64,000 bases of DNA from an uncultured beta proteobacterium (GTDB lineage: Bacteria > Pseudomonadota > Gammaproteobacteria > Burkholderiales > SG8-41), in the NCBI GenBank assembly GCA_903889565.1, contig CAISYC010000029.1, positions 38,305 to 102,304 of the forward strand, in the 5' to 3' direction. The translations under genes were made by a program, and so were the position numbers. Below are positions 55,106 through 64,000 of the stretch, piece after piece. Under the pieces are notes generated by a model. The model was not told the origin of the DNA and made no database searches. It saw nothing but the letters and a program-made list of their open reading frames with translations. Each line of letters opens with the position of its first letter. The first letter of the stretch is position 1.

Positions 55106-55555
55106 GTGTCAGACAGCAAATTGATTCTGGAGGCGGCGCGGCAGCGTGCGCAAAAGGCAAACCTTCCCTATACCGGTGCATTGCTGCCCATGGAAGCACA
55201 AGCGCTTCGCACTACGGACGGCGCAGTCCTTGTCGATGTGCGCAGCAGCGCCGAACTGGATTTTGTCGGCCGCATACCCGGCAGCGTTGAAATCGAATCG
55301 AAATCCTACCCGGGAATGAAACCAAACCCGGATTTCGTCGCCCAGCTCAAACAGGCAGTGCCGGCTGCGGCCACGGTCATGTTCATTTGTCGCAGCGGAG
55401 CGCGCTCGCATGAGGCGGCGCTGGCGGCGCAGTCGGCCGGCTACGGCAGCGTGTTCAACGTGCTGGAAGGTTTTGAAGGCGACCGCGATGCCAGCGGACA
55501 CCGCAATACCGTTGGCGGCTGGCGCGCCGCCGGTCTGCCGTGGACGCAAAGCTGA
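55106..55555 (+). CDS. Rhodanese-like sulfurtransferase
   Basis: The 149-residue protein is one rhodanese domain: GAVLVDVRSSAELDFVGRIPG and the active-site loop FICRSGARSHEAA with catalytic Cys. The start is GTG 55106 with caggagcac upstream. It is divergent from glnA and its stop codon abuts that of the MFS gene (TGA|TCA). Confidence 0.9.
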   Translation: MSDSKLILEAARQRAQKANLPYTGALLPMEAQALRTTDGAVLVDVRSSAELDFVGRIPGSVEIESKSYPGMKPNPDFVAQLKQAVPAAATVMFICRSGARSHEAALAAQSAGYGSVFNVLEGFEGDRDASGHRNTVGGWRAAGLPWTQS

Positions 55556-56767
55556 TCAAACCAATTGCCGCCGATTGACAACGTCAGCCCGCGCCAGCCC
55601 CTGCAAGGACAACAATGCCGCCGCCAGCGTTGTCGCACCGCCCGCGATGAGCGCCCAGAACGGCGCATAATTCTCGACAATCCAACCGGCTATTGCGATT
55701 CCACTGCTGACGCCCGCCAGCAGACTGGTCGATGCCCAGGTGAAGCTTTCCGCCAGCATCGCAGGCGGCGTCAGGCGCGCCACCAATACGGATTGGGTGG
55801 CAAGCACCGGTGCCATCGGCGAACAGGCGAACACGGACAGCGCCGCAAGCCAGTACAAATTCGATACCGGCGCCAGCAAAAACATTCCCGCCGCCATTGC
55901 AAACTGGGCGACGACGTACTGGCGTCGAATCGGCAGCGCCCAACTGCGGCTGCCGAAAATCAACGCGCCGATGCCGCTGCCAACACTCGCCAATGCGAGA
56001 ATCACCCCCGCCGCTGCCGGTCGGCCCTGGGCAGTGGCCAGCGCGGTTACCGCGACTTCGAGCAATCCGAAGGCGATTGAATACAGCGCGGTCGCCGCGA
56101 ACAACGCCAGCAACGGCCGATTTCGCAACGGTCCAAGCAAACTGCAGCCGGTGCGCGCAGCCGGCTGCACCCATGCTCGAATCGCCGGCGAGCGCATGAA
56201 CAGCAGGCTGCCGATGAACGCACAGGCCGCGGCAAACAATACGGCGCCGGCACGCCAATCAGCCACAACGAAAAATGCGATCAAGGCCGGACCGGCGACG
56301 AATATCGACTCAATCAAAATCGAATCGAGCGAGTAAGCGGTCTGCAGCAACTCGCCGTCGACCAGCAAGCGCGGAAACAATGTGCGCATGCAGATGGTGA
56401 CGGGCGGCAGCATCGAGCCCGCAATCAGCGCCGCGATCGCCACCCAGCCGGCGGGGGCGCGATACTCGACCAGCCCTATCAGTGTTATCAACGCAGTCGG
56501 GTAAATCAGCGCGCTTGCCAGCAACAGCGGCCGCGGCCCGAGCCGGTCGATCAGGCGTCCCACCAGCGGCGCGATCACCGCCAGGCCCAGCACGTAGAGC
56601 GCGCTGACCACGCCCGCCGCCGCGAACGAGCGCATGCCGCTCTGCACGTACAACAGTATGGCGAGCCCCGCGATGCCCATCGGCAGGCGGCCGATCATTG
56701 ACGACAGCAACGCGGCGCGCAGGCCCGGCGTCGATAGCAAACGCTTGTAGCGATCAAACGAGATCAA
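55556..56767 (-). CDS. Major facilitator superfamily transporter
   Basis: The 403-residue protein has about twelve membrane segments, with LVGRLIDRLGPRPLL in the loop between TM2 and TM3 and a central cytoplasmic loop near residue 200. Substrate unknown; drug or metabolite export is plausible. It is downstream of uppP on the same strand with a 55-base gap. Confidence 0.85.
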   Translation of the reverse strand: MISFDRYKRLLSTPGLRAALLSSMIGRLPMGIAGLAILLYVQSGMRSFAAAGVVSALYVLGLAVIAPLVGRLIDRLGPRPLLLASALIYPTALITLIGLVEYRAPAGWVAIAALIAGSMLPPVTICMRTLFPRLLVDGELLQTAYSLDSILIESIFVAGPALIAFFVVADWRAGAVLFAAACAFIGSLLFMRSPAIRAWVQPAARTGCSLLGPLRNRPLLALFAATALYSIAFGLLEVAVTALATAQGRPAAAGVILALASVGSGIGALIFGSRSWALPIRRQYVVAQFAMAAGMFLLAPVSNLYWLAALSVFACSPMAPVLATQSVLVARLTPPAMLAESFTWASTSLLAGVSSGIAIAGWIVENYAPFWALIAGGATTLAAALLSLQGLARADVVNRRQLV

Positions 56768-56822
56768 ATGAACAGCCGATCTTTGAAAGGATCAGCCCCG
56801 CGACGCAGGGCGAATCCGGCGA

Positions 56823-57644
56823 CTACACGCTCCAGGCGACCGCGCCCGAATAAGCCGTTACGAGCACGACTGCGCCGAACGCAATCCGGTACCAGGCAAA
56901 CACCGTGAAATCGTGACTCGTGATGTAGCGCAGCAACCAGCGCACGCATAAAAACGCCGAAATGAACGAAGCGATTGTACCGACCGAAAACAATCCGATG
57001 TCGCCCGCGTCAAACAACGCGCGATTCTTGTAGAGATCGTAGGCGCCCGCGGCGACCAGCGTCGGCACAGCGAGAAAAAAAGAAAACTCGGTCGCCGCGC
57101 GGCGCGATAACCCGAAAAACAGGCCGCCGATGATGGTGGCGCCCGAACGGGAGGTGCCGGGAATCAGGGCGAAAGCCTGCGCGCAACCGACTTTCAGCGC
57201 GTCGGTCCAGCGCATGCCGTCCACCGATTCGACGACGATTTTATGCGGGCGTTTTTCCGCCCACAAAATAATGAAGCCGCCGACGATAAACGCGACCGCC
57301 ACCGGCACCGGTTTGAACAATGCCGCCTTGATGTACTTGCCGAAGGCGAGGCCCAGGATCGCCGCCGGCAAAAAAGCAATCGCAAGGTTGATTACAAACT
57401 GGCGCGCGCGCGCATCATGCGTCAGCCCCGCGAGGACGGCCGCAAATTTTCGACGGTATTCCCAAACGATGGCCAGCATCGCGCCGGTCTGAATGACGAT
57501 CTCGAAAATCTTGCCCTTGTCGTCGTTGAAGTCGAGCACCTGGCCGACGATGATCAGATGCCCGGTGCTCGAAATCGGCAAAAATTCGGTCAGGCCCTCG
57601 ACGATGCCGAGAATCAGCGCTTTAATCAGCAGCGGGATTTCCAT
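56823..57644 (-). CDS. uppP: Undecaprenyl-diphosphatase UppP (BacA)
   Basis: The 273-residue inner-membrane enzyme recycles undecaprenyl pyrophosphate for cell wall synthesis. [20 protein letters not shown] near the N-terminus and [20 protein letters not shown] (near 165) are the catalytic signatures. About seven membrane segments. Length is typical. Confidence 0.96.
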   Translation of the reverse strand: MEIPLLIKALILGIVEGLTEFLPISSTGHLIIVGQVLDFNDDKGKIFEIVIQTGAMLAIVWEYRRKFAAVLAGLTHDARARQFVINLAIAFLPAAILGLAFGKYIKAALFKPVPVAVAFIVGGFIILWAEKRPHKIVVESVDGMRWTDALKVGCAQAFALIPGTSRSGATIIGGLFFGLSRRAATEFSFFLAVPTLVAAGAYDLYKNRALFDAGDIGLFSVGTIASFISAFLCVRWLLRYITSHDFTVFAWYRIAFGAVVLVTAYSGAVAWSV

Positions 57645-57684
57645 TCAACGATCCTGATCACTTTATGTACGCGGAGTTGCGCCA

Positions 57685-57711
57685 ACAAAAACGGCGGCCG
57701 CCGGGCCGCCG
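57685..57711 (-). terminator. Rho-independent terminator of thiC
   Basis: On the minus strand CGGCGGCC-CGGC-GGCCGCCG is followed by TTTTTGTT. It lies 24 bases after the thiC stop and before uppP. Confidence 0.85.
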
Positions 57712-57734
57712 CATGCTGCCTCAATAAAATCCGT

Positions 57735-59798
<2,064 letters not shown>

Positions 59799-59886
59799 CT
59801 ACTGGAATTATGGGATAATTGCAAGCGTCGGCGGCCCGTCGAACGAGCCGGCCAAATCCTTCTGCCTTCTGGGTAAAACCGCCATC

Positions 59887-60564
59887 ATGACCGCACAAAC
59901 CGATATCGAACGCGCCCGTTTCAACATGGTCGAGCAGCAGATCCGGCCGTGGGAAGTTCTCGACCAGAATGTTCTCGATCTGCTGTTTGAACTGCGGCGC
60001 GAAGACTTCCTGCTGCCGCAATACCGCAGCCTCGCTTTCGTTGATATGGAAATCCCGTTGCGGGCAAACGCCGGCCCGGGCGAGCGCATGCTGCCGCCCA
60101 AGCTGGAAGCGCGCATGTTGCAGGAACTGACGGTGAAGCCGACCGACCGCGTGCTCGAAATCGGCACCGGCAGCGGCTACATGACTGCTCTCCTGGCACG
60201 CCGCGCCGCCCACGTCACCAGCATCGAAATCGTTGCCGAGTTCAGCGCCCAGGCGGCAACCCGCCTCGCCGCGCACTCGATTAACAATGTCACGCTCGAA
60301 ATCGGCGATGGCGCGCGCGGCTGGACGCGCAATGCGCCCTATGACGTGATCGTGCTCACCGGCTCGACGCCGGTGCTCGACGATGCGTTTCAGCACAGCC
60401 TCGCGCCGGGCGGACGCCTGCTCGCCATCGTCGGCGAGGCGCCGGTGATGACGGCACGGCTGATCACCTGCGAGGCCGCCGGCGCGTTCCGCGCGAGCGG
60501 ACTGTTCGAAACCTGCGTCGCCGCATTGCGCAACGCGCCGCAACCGGAAAGATTCGTCTTTTGA
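59887..60564 (+). CDS. pcm: Protein-L-isoaspartate O-methyltransferase family protein
   Basis: The 225-residue SAM enzyme has RFNMVEQQIRPWEVLDQNVL, MLPPKLEARMLQEL, motif I VLEIGTGSGYMTALLA and APYDVIVLTGS. In this pcm-rhodanese-tolC arrangement the family is conserved but repair activity has not been shown. ATG 59887. The stop overlaps the rhodanese start (TTGA). Confidence 0.88.
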   Translation: MTAQTDIERARFNMVEQQIRPWEVLDQNVLDLLFELRREDFLLPQYRSLAFVDMEIPLRANAGPGERMLPPKLEARMLQELTVKPTDRVLEIGTGSGYMTALLARRAAHVTSIEIVAEFSAQAATRLAAHSINNVTLEIGDGARGWTRNAPYDVIVLTGSTPVLDDAFQHSLAPGGRLLAIVGEAPVMTARLITCEAAGAFRASGLFETCVAALRNAPQPERFVF

Positions 60565-60887
60565 TCGGGCAGGTTCAAGCCGACGAGTTGCAAGCCTGGC
60601 TCGCCGACGACGCGCGGGCAAAGCCGCTCGTGCTCGACGTGCGGGAACCGTGGGAACACGAAATCTGCAGCATCCCTGATTCCCGTCTGCTGCCGATGCA
60701 GGAAATCCCCGCACGCTGGCAGGAATTGCCGGCGGATGCCGCAATCGTTGTCGTCTGCCACCACGGCATGCGCAGCCTGCAAGTCGCGCAATTCCTCAAA
60801 CAGGCCGGACTGGCGCAGGTCTATAACCTCAGCGGCGGGATTGCCGCGTGGGCCGCGCAGGGCGATCCGGACATGCCGCAGTACTAG
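60561..60887 (+). CDS. Single-domain rhodanese
   Basis: The 108-residue protein starts with TTG overlapping the pcm stop. LVLDVREPWEHEICSIPDS and the active loop VVCHHGMRSLQVAQFL carry the catalytic Cys. Likely translationally coupled with pcm; tolC follows after three bases. Confidence 0.9.
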   Translation: MIGQVQADELQAWLADDARAKPLVLDVREPWEHEICSIPDSRLLPMQEIPARWQELPADAAIVVVCHHGMRSLQVAQFLKQAGLAQVYNLSGGIAAWAAQGDPDMPQY

Positions 60888-60890
60888 GTC

Positions 60891-62237
60891 ATGCGCGTGC
60901 CCGGGCTCATGCGGTTTGTCGTCGGCCTGGCCTGTGCCGTCGCCGCCGCACAGGCAACGTCTGCCGATTTGCTGTCGATCTACCGCGATGCGCGCGACGC
61001 CGATGCGGTATACGCTTCGGCGCGCGCCGCCTATGCCGCGGGCCAGGAAAAATTGCCGCAGGGTCTGGCCGGCCTGCTGCCGAACGTTTCGGCTTCCGCA
61101 AATACCCAGTACAACAACCGCGACCTTGAGTTTCGCCCGCCAGTTGCGCCGGGATTCCAGAGCGGTACTTCACGCTACAACTCCAACGGCTACGCCGTCA
61201 CGGCAACGCAACCCTTGTTCAATCTGCAAAGCTGGCTGACCTACCAGCAGGCGGCAAACCAGGTATCGCAGGCCGAAGCAACCTTCCGTCAGGCTGAACA
61301 GGATCTGGTCTTGCGTGTTGCGCAGGCCTATTTCGACGTGCTGGTGGCAGACAACAACGTGACGCTGGCGGCGGCACAGAAAACCGCCATCGCTGAGCAG
61401 CTGGCACAGGCAAAACGCAACTTCGAGGTCGGCACCGCCACCATCACCGATGCCAACGATGCGCAGGCCCGCTTCGATCTCAGCGTGTCGCAGGAAATCG
61501 CTGCGCAGAACGACTACGAGGTCAAACGCCAGGCGCTCGCGCAAATTGTCGGTAAACCGCCGGCGACGCTGCTGCCGGTGCGGGCTGATGTGCCGCTGGT
61601 GCCGCCGTCGCCGAACGGCATGGAACAATGGGTCGAGCAGGCGATGAATTCGAGCCTGCAGGTGAAGGCGGCGCAAGCCAATCTCGAATTTGCGGACAAG
61701 GATGTGGCGCGCAACCGCAGCGGCCATTTGCCGAGCCTCAATGCAGTTGCCGCCTATAACGAGTCGGCGCAGGGCGCCGGCGTGCAGATCGGCCCGGGGT
61801 TCGACAGCGCGACCAAATACGTCGGCCTGCAACTCGCGGTGCCGATTTATCAGGGCGGGCTGGTCAACTCGCAGGTGCGCCAGGCAATGGCGAATCTGGA
61901 CAAGGCCAGACAGGATCTCGAGAACACCAAACGCACAGTTGCCTTCAACACGCGCCAGGCTTTCCTTGGCGTGACGAGCGGGATCGCCCAGGTGCAGGCG
62001 CTCAAAGCCGCCCTCGTATCGACGCAGTCCTCGCTCGATTCGACCAAACTCGGCAAGGACGTCGGCGTGCGAACGCAGGTCGATGTACTCAATGCGACGC
62101 AACAACTGATCAGCGCAAAGCGCGACTTTGCGCAGGCCGTCTACGGCTACACGCTGTCCGCGCTGAAGTTGAAGTCCGCCGCCGGCACGCTCGGCGAAGA
62201 AGATCTCGCCTACGTCAACCAGTGGCTGGCGAAATAG
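60891..62237 (+). CDS. tolC: TolC family outer-membrane efflux protein
   Basis: The 448-residue protein has a signal peptide (MRFVVGLACAVAAAQATSA) and two OEP repeats, each with helical stretches (LRVAQAYFDVLVADNNVTLA; FNTRQAFLGVTSGIAQVQAL) and barrel strands (NGYAVTATQPLFN; YVGLQLAVPIYQGG). It forms the outer-membrane channel of type I secretion or RND efflux. It is third in the pcm-rhodanese-tolC operon. Confidence 0.92.
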   Translation: MRVPGLMRFVVGLACAVAAAQATSADLLSIYRDARDADAVYASARAAYAAGQEKLPQGLAGLLPNVSASANTQYNNRDLEFRPPVAPGFQSGTSRYNSNGYAVTATQPLFNLQSWLTYQQAANQVSQAEATFRQAEQDLVLRVAQAYFDVLVADNNVTLAAAQKTAIAEQLAQAKRNFEVGTATITDANDAQARFDLSVSQEIAAQNDYEVKRQALAQIVGKPPATLLPVRADVPLVPPSPNGMEQWVEQAMNSSLQVKAAQANLEFADKDVARNRSGHLPSLNAVAAYNESAQGAGVQIGPGFDSATKYVGLQLAVPIYQGGLVNSQVRQAMANLDKARQDLENTKRTVAFNTRQAFLGVTSGIAQVQALKAALVSTQSSLDSTKLGKDVGVRTQVDVLNATQQLISAKRDFAQAVYGYTLSALKLKSAAGTLGEEDLAYVNQWLAK

Positions 62238-62818
62238 CCGGCACTGCCGCGCAGAAGGCGGCGCTGCGCAAGCAAATCCTCGCCGCGCGCGATGCGCAAA
62301 ACGCCGCAACCCGCGCCGCCGCAAGCGCCGCCATCACACGCGAACTGCTCGCACTCGACGCCTGGCGTAACGCGCGCTGCGTGTTGGTCTACCTGAATTT
62401 CGGCAGCGAATTCGACACCACGGCGCTGGTCGCCGACGCGGTCGCAGGCGGCAAACAGCTGTGCCTGCCGCGCGTCGATCAGGCCGCACATGCGCTGGCG
62501 ATTCACGCCATCAACAATCTGGCGACCGACATACAGCCCGGCGTATGGGGCATCCGCGAGCCGCGGCCCGCATGCCCATTGACCGATCTGGCATCAATTG
62601 ATTTTGTACTGGTGCCCGGTGTCGCCTTCACGCCGCGCTGCGAACGCCTCGGCTACGGCGGCGGTTTTTACGACGCGCTGATCGCGCGCTTTGCGCAACG
62701 CCCGCCGCTGGTCGCGGCGGCGTTCGACCTGCAAATATGCGGGCAGATTCCGCTCGACGTTCGCGATCACGCGCTCGATCTCATTGTCACCGAAAGCACC
62801 GCGCATTGCGGCTGCTGA
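62222..62818 (+). CDS. 5-formyltetrahydrofolate cyclo-ligase
   Basis: The 198-residue protein begins with GTG overlapping the tolC end by 16 bases. KAALRKQILAARDA, VLVYLNFGSEFDT, DFVLVPGVAFTPRCERLGYG and GGFYDALIAR mark the family (YgfA/MTHFS), which converts 5-formyl-THF to 5,10-methenyl-THF. The exact start is uncertain; the core begins near residue 9. Confidence 0.92.
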   Translation: MAGEIAGTAAQKAALRKQILAARDAQNAATRAAASAAITRELLALDAWRNARCVLVYLNFGSEFDTTALVADAVAGGKQLCLPRVDQAAHALAIHAINNLATDIQPGVWGIREPRPACPLTDLASIDFVLVPGVAFTPRCERLGYGGGFYDALIARFAQRPPLVAAAFDLQICGQIPLDVRDHALDLIVTESTAHCGC

Positions 62819-62834
62819 TCACGCATCGCACGAC

Positions 62835-62840
62835 TATAAT
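62835..62840 (+). promoter_or_regulatory. -10 element upstream of GDP-fucose synthase
   Basis: Perfect TATAAT. No good -35 at 16-18 bases upstream. A ten-codon frame (ATG 62850 to TGA 62877-62879) lies between it and the fcl ATG, overlapping it as TGATG. Confidence 0.4.
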
Positions 62841-62878
62841 CGGCGTGTCATGCGACTGAGCAGCGCGCGGATCCATTG

Positions 62879-63898
62879 ATGAACAGCAACGATAAAATCT
62901 ATGTGGCGGGACACCGCGGGCTGGCCGGCTCCGCGATCGTGCGCCGCTTGCAGGCGGCCGGTTACACAAATCTCGTCACGCGCAGCCATGCCGAACTCGA
63001 TCTGACCGACGCCGCGGCGGTGCGCCGCTTTTTCGCCGACGAACGCCCCGCTCATGTGTTTCTCGCCGCGGCGAAAGTCGGCGGCATCGTCGCCAACGAT
63101 ACCTATCCGGCCGAATTCATCACGCAGAATCTGGCGATTCAAAATAATGTGCTGTCGGAGGCGCGCAAGCATCAGGTTCAACGGCTGGTTTTTCTCGGCT
63201 CGTCGTGTATCTACCCGCGCGACTGCGCGCAACCGATTCGCGAATCCTATCTGCTGACCGGGCCGCTCGAACACAGCAATCGCGCCTATGCCATCGCCAA
63301 AATCGCCGGCGTCGAAACCTGCTGGGCGTTCAACCGCCAGTATCAAACACGCTACATCGCGGCGATGCCGACCAACCTCTATGGCCCGGGCGATAATTAC
63401 GATCTGCAAAACTCGCATGTGCTGCCGGCGCTGATGCGCAAAATGCATGAAGGGAAAGTGAACGGCGCACGCAGCGTGAGTGTATGGGGCAGCGGCATAC
63501 CGCGCCGCGAATTGCTACACAGCGACGACATGGCCGCGGCCTGCGTGTTTCTGGGCGATCTGAACGACACCGCGTTCGACCGCCTGTTCGACCGCGGCGC
63601 GCTGGCCCCATTGATCAACATCGGTTACGGCTCGGATCTCAGCATCGCCGAGCTGGCCGCGCGCGTGGCCGCTACGGTCGGCTTCACGGGCGCGCTCGAA
63701 TTCGACCGCAACCGCCCCGACGGCACGCCGCAAAAGCTGCTCGACTCAGCGCGCATCCGCGCCCTCGGCTGGACGCCGGCGATCAGTCTCGACGCCGGGT
63801 TGCGCCTGACCTACGAAGATTTCCGCGTCCGCTTCGGCAACGACGCGAGCGAAAAAATTTGGCTCATCAGGAAATCGAGTGGGCGAAAAGGGCATTAA
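62879..63898 (+). CDS. fcl: GDP-L-fucose synthase
   Basis: The extended SDR (339 residues) has VAGHRGLAGSAIVRRLQAAG, FLAAAKVGGIVANDTYPAEF, LGSSCIYPRDCAQPIRE, catalytic YAIAKIAGVETCWAFN and LYGPGDNYDLQNSHVLPALM. It makes GDP-L-fucose from GDP-4-keto-6-deoxymannose. The family usually ends near LTYEDFR; here about 20 extra residues (SEKIWLIRKSSGRKGH at the end) follow in less GC-rich DNA, which may mark a rearrangement. Partner gmd is not in the window. Confidence 0.92.
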   Translation: MNSNDKIYVAGHRGLAGSAIVRRLQAAGYTNLVTRSHAELDLTDAAAVRRFFADERPAHVFLAAAKVGGIVANDTYPAEFITQNLAIQNNVLSEARKHQVQRLVFLGSSCIYPRDCAQPIRESYLLTGPLEHSNRAYAIAKIAGVETCWAFNRQYQTRYIAAMPTNLYGPGDNYDLQNSHVLPALMRKMHEGKVNGARSVSVWGSGIPRRELLHSDDMAAACVFLGDLNDTAFDRLFDRGALAPLINIGYGSDLSIAELAARVAATVGFTGALEFDRNRPDGTPQKLLDSARIRALGWTPAISLDAGLRLTYEDFRVRFGNDASEKIWLIRKSSGRKGH

Positions 63899-64000
63899 AA
63901 ATGCCTGAAAGTCTTATGGGCACTGGGTTGCAGGGGTTTCGTAAGGGCTTTGAATTGGGCATCATGTTTGGATGGCCAATTCAACGAAGCGACAGCGACG
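63899..64000. other. Right-edge region without identified gene
   Basis: About 100 bases of lower GC than fcl. A frame starting ATG 63964 runs off the edge but is too short to judge. Confidence 0.3.

Overview
The window is chromosomal DNA that looks like the core genome of a betaproteobacterium. The evidence is the order yqgE-ruvX-pyrR-pyrB-pyrC', the dapF-DUF484-xerC block, an S-adenosylhomocysteine riboswitch in front of ahcY, an HslV whose N-terminus resembles that of Burkholderiales, and the pcm-rhodanese-tolC block. The DNA is visibly GC-rich and densely coded on both strands. I see no phage, insertion sequence, CRISPR array, rRNA or tRNA gene. The genus cannot be fixed from the sequence alone.

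Layout. 0.2-2.9 kb: nikR and a TonB-dependent receptor whose promoter carries a NikR-type operator. 2.9-4.9 kb: heat-shock protease hslVU behind a sigma-32-like promoter. 5.0-9.6 kb: metal homeostasis genes on the minus strand (small Cys/His protein, coiled-coil porin, ZnuA-like binding protein, ZnuB-like permease, CDF exporter) with no ABC ATPase. 9.7-15.6 kb: yidD, rlmI and a six-gene minus-strand run (lpxL-like, GNAT, CoA-binding, dapF, DUF484, xerC). 15.7-19.7 kb: methyl cycle metK, SAH riboswitch, ahcY, metF, DUF427. 19.7-21.3 kb: a helix-turn-helix domain fused in frame to a class V aminotransferase, behind a perfect palindrome. 21.3-31.3 kb: housekeeping genes (ttcA, pteridine reductase, midA-like, cca, GST, NDUFA9-like, slt, ilvA, rpiA). 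31.4-39.5 kb: sixA, yggX, a GGDEF-EAL protein, argA, a TonB-C-like protein and an orphan sensor kinase. 39.8-40.05 kb: a compact promoter/hairpin/22-codon ORF/terminator unit. 40.2-50.2 kb: rsmE, phrB, pyrimidine genes, oligopeptidase A, DUF4124-glutaredoxin, xthA. 50.2-55.1 kb: nitrogen control (ntrC, ntrB, DUF4124 protein, glnA with NtrC site and sigma-54 promoter). 55.1-64.0 kb: rhodanese, MFS, uppP, thiC with TPP riboswitch, pcm-rhodanese-tolC, 5-FTHF cyclo-ligase and GDP-fucose synthase.

How the genes work together. Three regulatory circuits can be read from sequence: NikR with the receptor; NtrBC with the sigma-54 glnA promoter; and methyl-cycle control with ahcY under an SAH riboswitch and a strong hairpin before metF. 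Nucleotide metabolism is grouped at 43-46.6 kb, where the dihydroorotase-like protein lacks its catalytic histidines and probably acts as an assembly partner of PyrB. Several families of short intergenic repeats are interspersed; one contributes the N-terminal codons of RuvX.

Most unusual items: the HTH-aminotransferase fusion with its palindromic operator, the small transcription unit near 39.9 kb, a CCA-adding enzyme that has lost its HD segment, and the repeat families that have invaded gene starts.
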